DNA from: Arthrobacter sp. MYb213
GTDB lineage: Bacteria; Actinomycetota; Actinomycetes; Actinomycetales; Micrococcaceae
Assembly (NCBI RefSeq): GCF_002979915.1
Contig: NZ_PCQA01000002.1
Span: 496,001-560,000, forward strand
DNA length: 64,000 nucleotides
Direction: 5' to 3'
Within the stretch, counting starts at the first letter, position 1, and every line of letters starts with the position of its first letter. This document shows, piece by piece, positions 1 through 7,676 of this stretch. The position numbers and the translations under genes were made by a program. A model generated the notes under the pieces. The model had not been told where the DNA came from. It saw only the letters and a program-made list of their open reading frames with translations, and searched no databases.

Positions 1-1
1 A

Positions 2-289
2 CCCAAGCTTTCGAGCATGGAAATCTTAGACAACCTTGAAGGCCAACGCCCGCGGGGCCTCTACTCCGGCTCCGTGGGATACCTCGGTTACAACGGCTCA
101 GCAGATTTTTCGGTGGTGATCCGCACCTTGGTCTGTGACCGGATTGCAGGCGGCGGTTGGGATTTGAGCCTTGGCTTAGGCGGTGCAATTACCGCGGATT
201 CACAACCTCACGAGGAATGGGAGGAAGTGATCACCAAGTCTGTGGGCGTGCTGCGCGCATTAGGCGCACACTTCCCGTTGCGTCCTTAA
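2..289 (+). CDS. pabB: Aminodeoxychorismate synthase component I, C-terminal end (partial)
   Basis: The reading frame is open from the first bases of the window, so the gene starts upstream and only about 95 C-terminal residues are visible. They match the end of the chorismate-binding fold: a GLYSGSVGYLGYNGSADFSV stretch (family pattern RGxYSGxxGY), the IRT strand, and a GLGGAITADS turn followed by EEW, all typical of PabB/TrpE enzymes. In the family this domain adds ammonia to chorismate to make 4-amino-4-deoxychorismate for folate. PabB is preferred over TrpE because pabC lies downstream on the same strand (1952), separated by an opposite-strand gene. The annotated substrate choice therefore rests on context. 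Confidence 0.8.
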   Translation, partial: PKLSSMEILDNLEGQRPRGLYSGSVGYLGYNGSADFSVVIRTLVCDRIAGGGWDLSLGLGGAITADSQPHEEWEEVITKSVGVLRALGAHFPLRP

Positions 290-296
290 GCGTTCG

Positions 297-1793
297 CTAT
301 TGCAAGGTTGCACTCAACCGGCAGACGTTATCGATCCAGCGCTGTAAGCGCGGACGGCGACGCCACTCGCTTAAGGTCAGCTCCGAAGAGATCTCACGGT
401 ATTGATCTTGAACTTCATTGACCGCGTTCACCATTTCCGGGCCAAGCATCATCACTGAGATTTCCATGTTCAAACTAAATGAACGCATATCCATATTTGA
501 TGAACCAACCACCGCAACATCGTCATCAGCGGTGAAGCACTTGGTGTGCAGCACCATCGGCGCCGGGTAACGGTAGATCCGGACCCCGGCCTGCAATAGT
601 TGCTGGTAGTAAGACTGTTGCGCGTGGTGGACTAGGAACTGGTCTCCCTTTTCGCAGACATACAAGTTCACTTCCAACCCACGTTGCGCGGCGGTGGTGA
701 TGGCATAAAGCAGCGAATCATCAGGCACAAAGTATGGGCTAGTGATGTTCAACCGTTCGGTAGCCGAGTACATCAACGTGTTGAACAGTCGTAGGTTGTT
801 TTCAGATTCATAACCTGGACCGCTGGGCAAAACTTGCGCCAGCGTAGTTCCGGGCTGATCTGCCAAGGACAGCGGGTGTGAAGCTTCGGTCAGATCCGAC
901 AGGACGTCGGTGGTGTCATCTTCCTGCCACCAGTCAGTGGCAAAGGTGACATCCAAACTACGTACCAGCGGACCTTCAACCCGGATCATCATCTCGACCC
1001 ATTCCCGGCCAAGGTTGTGTGAGGACTCGCGCTTGTAACCCGGTTCAATGAGGTTCTGACTGCCGGTGAAGGCCATGACACCATCTACCACCAAGATCTT
1101 GCGGTGGTTGCGCAAGTCCGGACGCCTCCAGCGTCTGCCAATAGGATCAATGGGGAGCATGGCCCGCCATTCGATATCTGAGGCGCGCAACCGTTTTTTC
1201 AGGTCACGGTAGCCGGAGACACGTAAGGTGCCCAGGTGGTCAAAAAGCAGTCTGACGTTGACACCGCGCCGAGCTGCAGCTTCCAAGGCGTCAAGCACCG
1301 GACCAACATATTCTTCATCATCACCCATGATGTAGAACTGGATATGGACGTAACGCTGGGCTTTTTCAATGGCCTCTCGCATTGCTTCCAAAGATGCTTT
1401 GTAATTGGAAAGCACCTCAATTTTGTTTCCACCATCAAGTGGGAATGCACCGAGTTTGCGGTTGAGCACCACGACCGATTCCACCCATTCCTCCGAGGAG
1501 TGAAACTCCTCAGGAAGTTTCATATGGGAAGTGGCGTTGGTAATGCTTTCGTTTGCGCGAGCTTGTTTTTCTAAACGCCGCCGGGATAAACGTGGGTTAG
1601 CGAATAACAGGTACGCAACCAGTCCTGCCACAGGGATGAAATAAATTGCCAACAGCCATGCCATGGCGGTGGTAGGTCGGCGGTTTCCCGGGACGATGCC
1701 AATCATCACGAAGCGCAAAATAATGTCGATAGTGACGGCAACTGGCCAGAGCACTGCCCCCAGATGAAGCATAAATTCGCCACTAGGCAACAT
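297..1793 (-). CDS. cls: Cardiolipin synthase (phospholipase D family)
   Basis: This 498-residue membrane enzyme should condense two phosphatidylglycerols (or PG and CDP-DAG) into cardiolipin at the cytoplasmic membrane. The N-terminus has two hydrophobic segments (about residues 10-34 and 42-64, PLDc_N type). Two HKD catalytic motifs follow: H230-x-K232-x4-D237 (HRKILVVDG) and H416-x-K418-x4-D423 (HTKCFTADDD), each followed by a GS-x-N turn (GSQN, GSSN). Length is normal for bacterial Cls. It stands alone, convergent with pabB with only 7 bases between stop codons and divergent from pabC, so it interrupts a pab gene pair. A second in-frame Met (residue 8) is an alternative start. Confidence 0.93.
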   Translation of the reverse strand: MLPSGEFMLHLGAVLWPVAVTIDIILRFVMIGIVPGNRRPTTAMAWLLAIYFIPVAGLVAYLLFANPRLSRRRLEKQARANESITNATSHMKLPEEFHSSEEWVESVVVLNRKLGAFPLDGGNKIEVLSNYKASLEAMREAIEKAQRYVHIQFYIMGDDEEYVGPVLDALEAAARRGVNVRLLFDHLGTLRVSGYRDLKKRLRASDIEWRAMLPIDPIGRRWRRPDLRNHRKILVVDGVMAFTGSQNLIEPGYKRESSHNLGREWVEMMIRVEGPLVRSLDVTFATDWWQEDDTTDVLSDLTEASHPLSLADQPGTTLAQVLPSGPGYESENNLRLFNTLMYSATERLNITSPYFVPDDSLLYAITTAAQRGLEVNLYVCEKGDQFLVHHAQQSYYQQLLQAGVRIYRYPAPMVLHTKCFTADDDVAVVGSSNMDMRSFSLNMEISVMMLGPEMVNAVNEVQDQYREISSELTLSEWRRRPRLQRWIDNVCRLSATLQ

Positions 1794-1951
1794 TCAGACA
1801 CGTCCCGTTCTTTATTTCTTCATGACTTTCACGTGTTTTGCGCGGTCAAGTCCTCAAACTCTCTGCTTAGACTATCGTCCTGTGAGCGACTTGTTCGTCC
1901 TTGGAGCCTTTGATGGCGCGTAGAACAGTAAAGTTTCGATAATCTTTAACT

Positions 1952-2827
1952 ATGAGCTCACTCGTATTCCTAGATCCGGCATATCCTGCCGGACGTCTAG
2001 CAGATATTAATGCACCCCAACTTCCAGTAACCGCCCAGGGCGTGACACGCGGAGACGGTGTGTTTGAGTCGATGCTTTACACCAACCAGGCAGTGCGCAA
2101 AATGGAAGCGCATTTGGCCCGCTTGGCTATCTCGGCCGAAACCTGTGATTTGGTCATCCCCGATGAACACCGCTGGCGTTCGGCCATTGATACGGCCGTC
2201 GCCGATTTTGATGCCGACGGCGGCGCCGAAGAAGCCGTAGTGAAACTCGTTGTTTCGCGAGGCTCCACGGATGCCGAACAGGCTCTTTGCTGGGTGACTG
2301 TTTCACCAGCACCACAGCTTGGTAAAGACCAGCGCGAAACAGGAATCGACGTCCTGCTGTTGGATCGTGGCTACGACTCAAAAATTGCCGAACGCGCCCC
2401 ATGGCTGTTGATGGGTGCCAAAACCCTGTCTTATGCAGTGAATATGGCGGCCTTGCGCTTCGCGCAGAAACACGGCGCTCAAGACGTAATTTTCACTTCT
2501 TCAGATGGTGTAGTTCTCGAAGGCCCAACGTCTACGGTCTTGCTGGCGCAACGCGACGGCGACACCAAACGATTGATCACCCCGATGCTTGAAACCGGTA
2601 TTTTGCCGGGGACCACGCAGAGCGCAATCTTTGACGCAGCCGAACAATACGGCTGGGAACTGGGCTACGGTCCGTTGCGCCCCGAGGACCTCTACAACGC
2701 TGATGGCGTCTGGTTGGTTTCCTCGGTACGCCTGCTCACGCCGGTACACACCATCGATGCCAAACCGCTGCGCTTGGACGCTGAGCTCCATGCGGAGCTC
2801 AGCGACCTGAGCGATTCAATTCGTTAG
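1952..2827 (+). CDS. pabC: Aminodeoxychorismate lyase (class IV aminotransferase fold)
   Basis: A 291-residue fold-type IV PLP enzyme. It has the N-terminal TRGDGVFESM motif typical of the family, a Lys in GAKTLSYAVNM as the likely PLP lysine, and the phosphate-binding region LEGPTSTVLL followed by TPMLETGILPGTT. In PabC the reaction splits aminodeoxychorismate into p-aminobenzoate and pyruvate. A branched-chain or D-amino-acid aminotransferase shares this fold, but the nearby pabB end supports PabC. Its stop codon overlaps that of the convergent transporter gene by four bases (TTAG), so the two transcripts must run into each other. Confidence 0.85.
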   Translation: MSSLVFLDPAYPAGRLADINAPQLPVTAQGVTRGDGVFESMLYTNQAVRKMEAHLARLAISAETCDLVIPDEHRWRSAIDTAVADFDADGGAEEAVVKLVVSRGSTDAEQALCWVTVSPAPQLGKDQRETGIDVLLLDRGYDSKIAERAPWLLMGAKTLSYAVNMAALRFAQKHGAQDVIFTSSDGVVLEGPTSTVLLAQRDGDTKRLITPMLETGILPGTTQSAIFDAAEQYGWELGYGPLRPEDLYNADGVWLVSSVRLLTPVHTIDAKPLRLDAELHAELSDLSDSIR

Positions 2828-5169
2828 GTCCACACTAGGTTGAAGGTGCCCGCCCACAGGGCTGCACCGATGGCCGCCGAGCCAAGCAAAATACCAACTG
2901 TCAGCACCGCTGCATCACGCAAGGTGAAGGTTGCACTGCGTACCCAGGTGCGCGTTCCGGTACCAAAACCTTTGGCTTCCATAGTCACTGCGAGCCTTCC
3001 TGCGCGGCGCAACGCTTGGACAAGCAATGCCAATACCTGGCCAAGTTTGGCTTTCACCCGTTGTATCGGTGAGCGTAGGTCTCCCACTCCGCGCGCCCTG
3101 CGCGCCAAGGTGAGGGTGGTAAATTCTTCCACGAGTAAACCTAGCAATCGCATGCCTGCAAGTGCACCCAAGACGAAGCGGTGCGGCACCTTCAGCTGCT
3201 GAGCCAAGGCCCCGCCAAGATCGCTGGGATTGGTGGAACTCAGTAGCAGGACCGTGGGTACGGCTAAGGCCATGGCACGTAACCCGGTGGCGATTCCGGC
3301 ATTCACCGATCCTTCGCTAATGCTAAGAATTCCTAGACTAATCAGTGTGGCCCCGGAGTCCTCACCCACCAAGGCGATCCCCCACGCGGCCAAGGCCCCA
3401 GCGATAATCAGTGGCCAGCTTCGGCGCAGGAAGCGTCCCACGCTCAAGCCCGCCAGCGGGAGCGCGAGCAGTGTGGCACCAATAATGACACAGGCCGAGA
3501 CCCCGTCGATGGTAGAGATTAATGGCAAGGTTGCAGCCGCAACGGCTCCAAGCTTGGCCAGTGGGTTGATCTTTGTCAGCCAGCTGCGCCCCAAGGGAGC
3601 ATCAAGCATTGGACCCTGCACAGCGATTCGACGCCCAGCATTATCAGCCTCACGAGTCAGATGCAGTGCCGACGCTTCTAGAGCACGGGCAAAATCCGCG
3701 TCGTGAGTCACCGCCACCACGCTGGTGCCCGAGCGCAACTCTTCGATGAGAATAGTTGCTAGTTCCAGCCACGTATTGGCATCTTGGCCAAAGGTGGGCT
3801 CATCTAGGATGAGCACATCGGGTGAGGCTGCAAGTACCGTGGCAACAGATAATCTGCGCTTTTCACCGCCAGAGAGCGTGAACGGATTAGCATCTGCCAG
3901 CGCCGTTAGCCCCAAGCGTTCAAGCAACTCCTCTACCCGTCGTTCCACCGCCTGGGAATCAAACTGATCCTGTTGACTGCCCGCTAGCCGTGCCCGTGTC
4001 GGTGCGAACGCTAGTTCTTCACGGACGCTCTGGGTGACGAATTGATGTTCTGGCTCTTGGAATACCGTCCCGATTCTGGCCACCAGCATCCCAGCTCGCC
4101 AGCTGAACGGGTCATTTCCCTGTCCTTGGGACAGTTGCGGACTTACCTCAAGCGTTCCGGAAGCCGGCTCAAGCAACCCGCCTAAGGTCAACGCCAAGGT
4201 GGATTTACCTGCACCATTTTCGCCGAGCACCACCAGCGCCCGGGAGGCGTGCAGTTCTAGGTTTACCGGTTGGGTTCGTTCCGCATGGATACCGCGCGAT
4301 GCTTGAAGTTCAACCGCGGTCAGTAACTGTGCGCCAGCGCTGGTCCCCACCGGTTCGGTCACTGGAACAAAGCCAGGAACCCAGATACCCGAGGCAGCTA
4401 ATTCACGACGAATTTTTTCATCGTCAAATAATGCCTGCGGATCTAGGTCATGAACAATTCCTCCACCCGGGGCAAGCACGAGGACTCGATCCACATGTTT
4501 GGCCCACGCCTGCAGACGGTGTTCCACCACGATCAGTGTTGCCCCGGTAGTATTCGCCGCGGCGAGTACTGCGTCTCGCAAGGGTTCGATACCTGCCGGA
4601 TCAATATTTGCGGTGGGCTCGTCCAGCAGCATCAGGCCCGGATTCATTGCCAAGATTCCAGCGAGGGCAAGGCGTTGTTTTTGGCCTCCAGAGAGTTCCT
4701 GGGTGCGGTGCGCCAGGTCTAGGTCTCCAAGCCCTACCTCTTTGAGTACCTGTGGGATTCGGGCCCGGATGACTTCTGGGGCAATGCCAAGGTTCTCGGC
4801 ACCAAAAGCGACGTCGTCACCAACTCGGCTCTGTACGATTTGAGTCTCGGGATCTTGCTGCATGAGACCGACGGGGAATTTCCGGGCAAAAGCATCTTGC
4901 TGGTGAATCTTTAGGACACCGGTAGCAATTTGGCGTTCATCTGCTTCCAGCACCCCGGCCAAGGCGTGCAACAACGTGGATTTTCCGGCGCCAGAGGCAC
5001 CAAGCAAGAGTACTTTCTGTCCTGCAGGAATCTGTACGTTCAGTCCATGTAAGGCTGGAACTTCACGTTCGGCATGATGCCAACCAAAATCGCTGGCAAG
5101 AATTTCAAGTCCCCGCCCGGAAGTACGTTCGGCAGTGTGTGCTGCACTGGTGGTACTCACTTCAGACAC
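2824..5169 (-). CDS. ykoD: ECF-type transporter: two ATPase domains fused to the T (permease) component (YkoD-YkoC fusion)
   Basis: A single 781-residue protein carries the whole energising module of an energy-coupling-factor importer. ATPase 1 has Walker A GASGAGKST (57-65), signature LSGGQKQR and Walker B GLMLLDEP. ATPase 2 has Walker A GENGAGKST, signature LSGGEKRR and VLILDEP. From about residue 530 the protein is a hydrophobic EcfT/CbiQ-like permease with the conserved GxxAxxR-type coupling region (ALAGMRLLGLL, RARGVGD). In Bacillus YkoEDC these are separate genes; here D and C are joined. It overlaps the end of ykoE by 8 bases and lies downstream of a TPP riboswitch, so the substrate should be thiamine or its hydroxymethylpyrimidine precursor (inference). 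Confidence 0.88.
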   Translation of the reverse strand: MSEVSTTSAAHTAERTSGRGLEILASDFGWHHAEREVPALHGLNVQIPAGQKVLLLGASGAGKSTLLHALAGVLEADERQIATGVLKIHQQDAFARKFPVGLMQQDPETQIVQSRVGDDVAFGAENLGIAPEVIRARIPQVLKEVGLGDLDLAHRTQELSGGQKQRLALAGILAMNPGLMLLDEPTANIDPAGIEPLRDAVLAAANTTGATLIVVEHRLQAWAKHVDRVLVLAPGGGIVHDLDPQALFDDEKIRRELAASGIWVPGFVPVTEPVGTSAGAQLLTAVELQASRGIHAERTQPVNLELHASRALVVLGENGAGKSTLALTLGGLLEPASGTLEVSPQLSQGQGNDPFSWRAGMLVARIGTVFQEPEHQFVTQSVREELAFAPTRARLAGSQQDQFDSQAVERRVEELLERLGLTALADANPFTLSGGEKRRLSVATVLAASPDVLILDEPTFGQDANTWLELATILIEELRSGTSVVAVTHDADFARALEASALHLTREADNAGRRIAVQGPMLDAPLGRSWLTKINPLAKLGAVAAATLPLISTIDGVSACVIIGATLLALPLAGLSVGRFLRRSWPLIIAGALAAWGIALVGEDSGATLISLGILSISEGSVNAGIATGLRAMALAVPTVLLLSSTNPSDLGGALAQQLKVPHRFVLGALAGMRLLGLLVEEFTTLTLARRARGVGDLRSPIQRVKAKLGQVLALLVQALRRAGRLAVTMEAKGFGTGTRTWVRSATFTLRDAAVLTVGILLGSAAIGAALWAGTFNLVWT

Positions 5170-5779
5170 GTCCCCACGGGCTTTCCAGATGGGCTGAGCG
5201 GCTGGTCAAGGCGCCCAGCGCACCGGTTTTTGCCAAGGCACGAGTGGCTAGCCAAGTCAACAGCCCGGCAATGATCAGACCGGAAATACCGGTGGCAAAT
5301 ACGTGGAACAGTTTCATCGCTTCGGTATATTCCGCGACGTAGCCCATCAGGTAGGCTTCACCGATTCCGCCGAAAATACCGGTCATGAAGCCGGCGAGCA
5401 ACGCTACGGGTAAATTCCAGCGGCGGTACCTGAAAGCAACAAAAATAACCTCAGCTCCCAGTCCCTGAATGACACCTGAGATTAGTACGCCCAGTCCCCA
5501 CTGGGATCCTAACAATGCCGAAATGATGGCTGCGAGAAGTTCGCAGTACAGTGCGGCACCGGGTTTACGGATGATCAGCGCTCCGAGTACTGCTGGGAAA
5601 AGCCACAAGCCTGAAAGAAGCGCGGTACCTGGTGGGAACGCGACAAATGCGAGGCTGACAATTCCGTAGCCTGCGTTCCACGCCCAAAAGATGACGCCCG
5701 AGGCGACAGCGATCACTGATGCTACGACAATGTCTACCACGCGCCATTGCGCGCGAGTTGTTGCTGGTGCAACGTTCAT
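5162..5779 (-). CDS. ykoE: ECF transporter substrate-binding S component, YkoE family (thiamine/HMP)
   Basis: A 205-residue integral membrane protein with about six hydrophobic segments. It carries the conserved family signature around IFWAWNAGYGIV, a GTALLSGLWLFPAVLG stretch and a GAEVIFVAFRYRRWN loop. YkoE proteins bind the pyrimidine moiety of thiamine or thiamine itself and dock on the fused ATPase/permease encoded immediately downstream. The ATG has AGGAGGACCAACCTT just upstream on the minus strand, a strong Shine-Dalgarno. It is the first gene after the TPP riboswitch, which fixes the likely substrate class. Confidence 0.9.
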   Translation of the reverse strand: MNVAPATTRAQWRVVDIVVASVIAVASGVIFWAWNAGYGIVSLAFVAFPPGTALLSGLWLFPAVLGALIIRKPGAALYCELLAAIISALLGSQWGLGVLISGVIQGLGAEVIFVAFRYRRWNLPVALLAGFMTGIFGGIGEAYLMGYVAEYTEAMKLFHVFATGISGLIIAGLLTWLATRALAKTGALGALTSRSAHLESPWGRV

Positions 5780-5860
5780 AAGGTTGGTCCTCCTGTGTCA
5801 GGAGGGGAGATGTACGGACTCGTAGGCGTTTGATGGCGCACACAATCCGCATCCGAGATG

Positions 5861-5963
5861 CTCGACTTCCTTCGCCGGTACTAACCGGAGCAGGTTCGAG
5901 GGTCTGCGATCTATCGCACTCTCAGCGTCTGGCGCCGCGAACGGCATGACGCTCCCCTGTCGG
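5861..5963 (-). promoter_or_regulatory. TPP (thi-box) riboswitch
   Basis: Read on the minus strand, the segment holds the thi-box landmarks in order: GGGGAGC, then CTGAGAGTGCGA, CAGACCCTCGAACCTG, and CTCCGGTTAGTACCGGCGAAGGAAG. It begins the leader of the ykoE-ykoDC transcript. The end of the aptamer lies about 80 bases upstream of the ykoE start codon. The ykoE Shine-Dalgarno sits in the following stretch, so control of translation initiation is plausible. I see no obvious intrinsic terminator between aptamer and gene. Confidence 0.93.
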
Positions 5964-6042
5964 AATGATTACTGCTCACCCACCATACCGCAGGTATGCT
6001 GGGTTACAGAACGAATCCCCAATACACGAATGCGAGGACCAC

Positions 6043-6294
6043 ATGAATCCAGTTCAGAAGCTGATCACCCTTGGAATTTCTATGGGTGCAGGAATGCTCG
6101 GAAGTAAGCTCATTGACAAGGTATGGCAGGGATTCACCGGAAATGCTGCACCTCGCAAGGGCAGCGAAGAAGCCGCTGAAGCCTCGATGCGTCAAGCTCT
6201 AGCCTTCGCAGTCTTTTCCGCCGCAGTCGCAGCAATTCTTCAGGTGCTCGCCGAACGCGGAACAAACAAAGCGATCTCCAGGTTCAGCAAGTAA
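6043..6294 (+). CDS. DUF4235 small membrane protein
   Basis: An 83-residue protein starting at the ATG preceded by GCGAGGA. An earlier in-frame ATG at 5965 overlaps the opposite-strand riboswitch region and is less likely. There are two hydrophobic helices: one near the N-terminus (LITLGISMGAGMLGSKLID) and one near the C-terminus (AFAVFSAAVAAILQVLAE). They are separated by a short charged GSEEAAEA stretch, which is the DUF4235 pattern common in actinobacteria. Function is unknown. It is monocistronic, ends at a strong hairpin, and faces the mrp operon tail to tail. Confidence 0.8.
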   Translation: MNPVQKLITLGISMGAGMLGSKLIDKVWQGFTGNAAPRKGSEEAAEASMRQALAFAVFSAAVAAILQVLAERGTNKAISRFSK

Positions 6295-6308
6295 TACTGT
6301 GTACTTAT

Positions 6309-6344
6309 AGTTGTGGGGCGGGCCTTCTGGCCCGCCCCACAACT
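6309..6344. terminator. Bidirectional intrinsic terminator
   Basis: A perfect 16-bp GC-rich inverted repeat (6309-6324 with 6329-6344, loop TTCT) lies between the convergent DUF4235 gene and mrpG. It is followed by a short T-rich run on the plus side. Confidence 0.85.
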
Positions 6345-6356
6345 GTTTAATCTCGT

Positions 6357-6770
6357 TTATGAATTTTCAGTCTCGTCCGCTTTGGTGCCTTCAATTCTTG
6401 TTACGGCCCCGGTGTTTCCAGTTGCTTCAGAATGCGTGCTGATAACCCTCTTTAATTCATCAACATGCAACGTTTCTTTGGCAACGTGTTTGGTGCGATA
6501 TCCGGCGCGACCGATCATGTGAGCCGAAACCGGCGCGGTGAGCAACTGTAATCCCCACGCCAGCACCAAGACCGGGACCAGAATCCAGCTACGCAGGTGA
6601 ATGGCTAGTCCGGCAAACAACAGCAAGAATCCGAGCACTTGTGGTTTGGTCGCCGCGTGCATGCGCGAGAGCAGGTCCGGGAAGGTGATCAAACCAATTC
6701 CGGCGATCAATGACATCAGCGAACCTGCCACAAGCAACACAGCAACAACAATCTCTAGGAAGAAGTCCAT
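6357..6770 (-). CDS. mrpG: Na+/H+ antiporter subunit G
   Basis: A 137-residue last subunit of the Mrp antiporter, started at the ATG giving MDFFLEIVVAVLLVAGS. The longer upstream frame runs into mrpF and is not needed. Three transmembrane helices and the conserved GLITFPDLLSRMHAATKPQ motif identify MrpG/MnhG. The C-terminal 40 residues are a hydrophilic extension. Its start codon shares one base with the mrpF stop (TAATG), indicating translational coupling. Confidence 0.93.
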   Translation of the reverse strand: MDFFLEIVVAVLLVAGSLMSLIAGIGLITFPDLLSRMHAATKPQVLGFLLLFAGLAIHLRSWILVPVLVLAWGLQLLTAPVSAHMIGRAGYRTKHVAKETLHVDELKRVISTHSEATGNTGAVTRIEGTKADETENS

Positions 6771-7036
6771 TAGGCATTCCTCTGATCCGAGACAAAGCGG
6801 GAGACCGTCACCGAGCCGATGAACCCCAGTGTGCAGGCCACCACCACGAAGAGCAGATAATCCGTGTGGCGGTTGATGGCCATATCGAGGCACAACGCGC
6901 TGGAAATGATCAGCAAGATGACGTCCAAGGCCAACACTCGATCAAGAATCGAGGGGCCTTTGAAGACTCGCCATAGGCAGGCAATTGAGGCCAGTGCCAG
7001 CATGACTCCACCAATCCATACTGCAGTTTCAATCAT
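6770..7036 (-). CDS. mrpF: Na+/H+ antiporter subunit F
   Basis: An 88-residue protein with three hydrophobic helices and the MrpF hallmark RVFKGPSILDRVLALD, followed by an ISSALCLDMAINRHTDYLL stretch. It is part of the membrane Mrp complex that exchanges Na+ (or K+) for protons. It overlaps mrpE by four bases (ATGA) at its start and mrpG by one base at its end. Confidence 0.93.
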   Translation of the reverse strand: MIETAVWIGGVMLALASIACLWRVFKGPSILDRVLALDVILLIISSALCLDMAINRHTDYLLFVVVACTLGFIGSVTVSRFVSDQRNA

Positions 7037-7665
7037 TTACTTGGCCTCCTAGTGGAGAAATCTGGGCCTTCTTCGGCTTTGATTGCTTCGTATTCGTCGG
7101 GACTGCCGATAGCCATGATCAACCGACGTTCAATATCGCGGATATTAGCTCGAGCTTTTTCCACTTCTGCGTCACTATTCACATCGAGGTAGTGCAGGTA
7201 CAGCGTGGAACTGCTGCGGTCCACATCAACTACGAACGAGCCAGGGATCAGAGTCAGTACGTGTCCTACGGTCATCACGATCAGGTCTGATTCGGTACGC
7301 AAAGGGACCGCGATCAGTGCGCTGCGCGCCTTTTTGCCGCGTACTACGGCAATCCACGCCACGTGAACACTGGCCGCAAAAACCTGTCCAATAAACCAGA
7401 TGAACAACTTCAAGCAATACCAAAGATTAATACGACCTGGCAGAACTACCGGCGGTAGCGGGAATAGATTCACGATGATGATTGACAAGATCGCGCCAAA
7501 GAGCAGGTTACCTATGGAGAAGTCTTGCCATAGCGCGCCCCAGACGAAAATCAACAATAAGAGCAGCGGCCATTCCTGTTTAAAGGTGGCGCGGTGCCGG
7601 ACGCCAGAGGTATCCAGCGCATCATCGATACGCTGATCGCGAGGTGTGAGGTCCTTAGGTTGCAT
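7033..7665 (-). CDS. mrpE: Na+/H+ antiporter subunit E
   Basis: A 210-residue subunit with a long hydrophilic N-terminus (about 30 residues), three membrane helices, and a cytoplasmic C-terminal domain with TPGS-type motif LTLIPGSFVVDVD and the LYLHYLDV strand typical of MrpE. Length is slightly above the usual 160-190 because of both tails. It starts 12 bases after mrpD and overlaps mrpF by four bases. Confidence 0.92.
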   Translation of the reverse strand: MQPKDLTPRDQRIDDALDTSGVRHRATFKQEWPLLLLLIFVWGALWQDFSIGNLLFGAILSIIIVNLFPLPPVVLPGRINLWYCLKLFIWFIGQVFAASVHVAWIAVVRGKKARSALIAVPLRTESDLIVMTVGHVLTLIPGSFVVDVDRSSSTLYLHYLDVNSDAEVEKARANIRDIERRLIMAIGSPDEYEAIKAEEGPDFSTRRPSK

Positions 7666-7676
7666 GTCTACGCCTC

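Noticed and set aside
3230-3706. 158-codon plus-strand frame within the ECF fusion gene
   Set aside because: Composition is Ala/Pro/Ser/Arg rich with no motif, opposite to a clear gene; a shadow frame.
5965-6042. Longer N-terminus for the DUF4235 protein from the ATG at 5965
   Set aside because: It would add 26 polar residues encoded against the riboswitch end. GCGAGGA sits correctly before the ATG at 6043.
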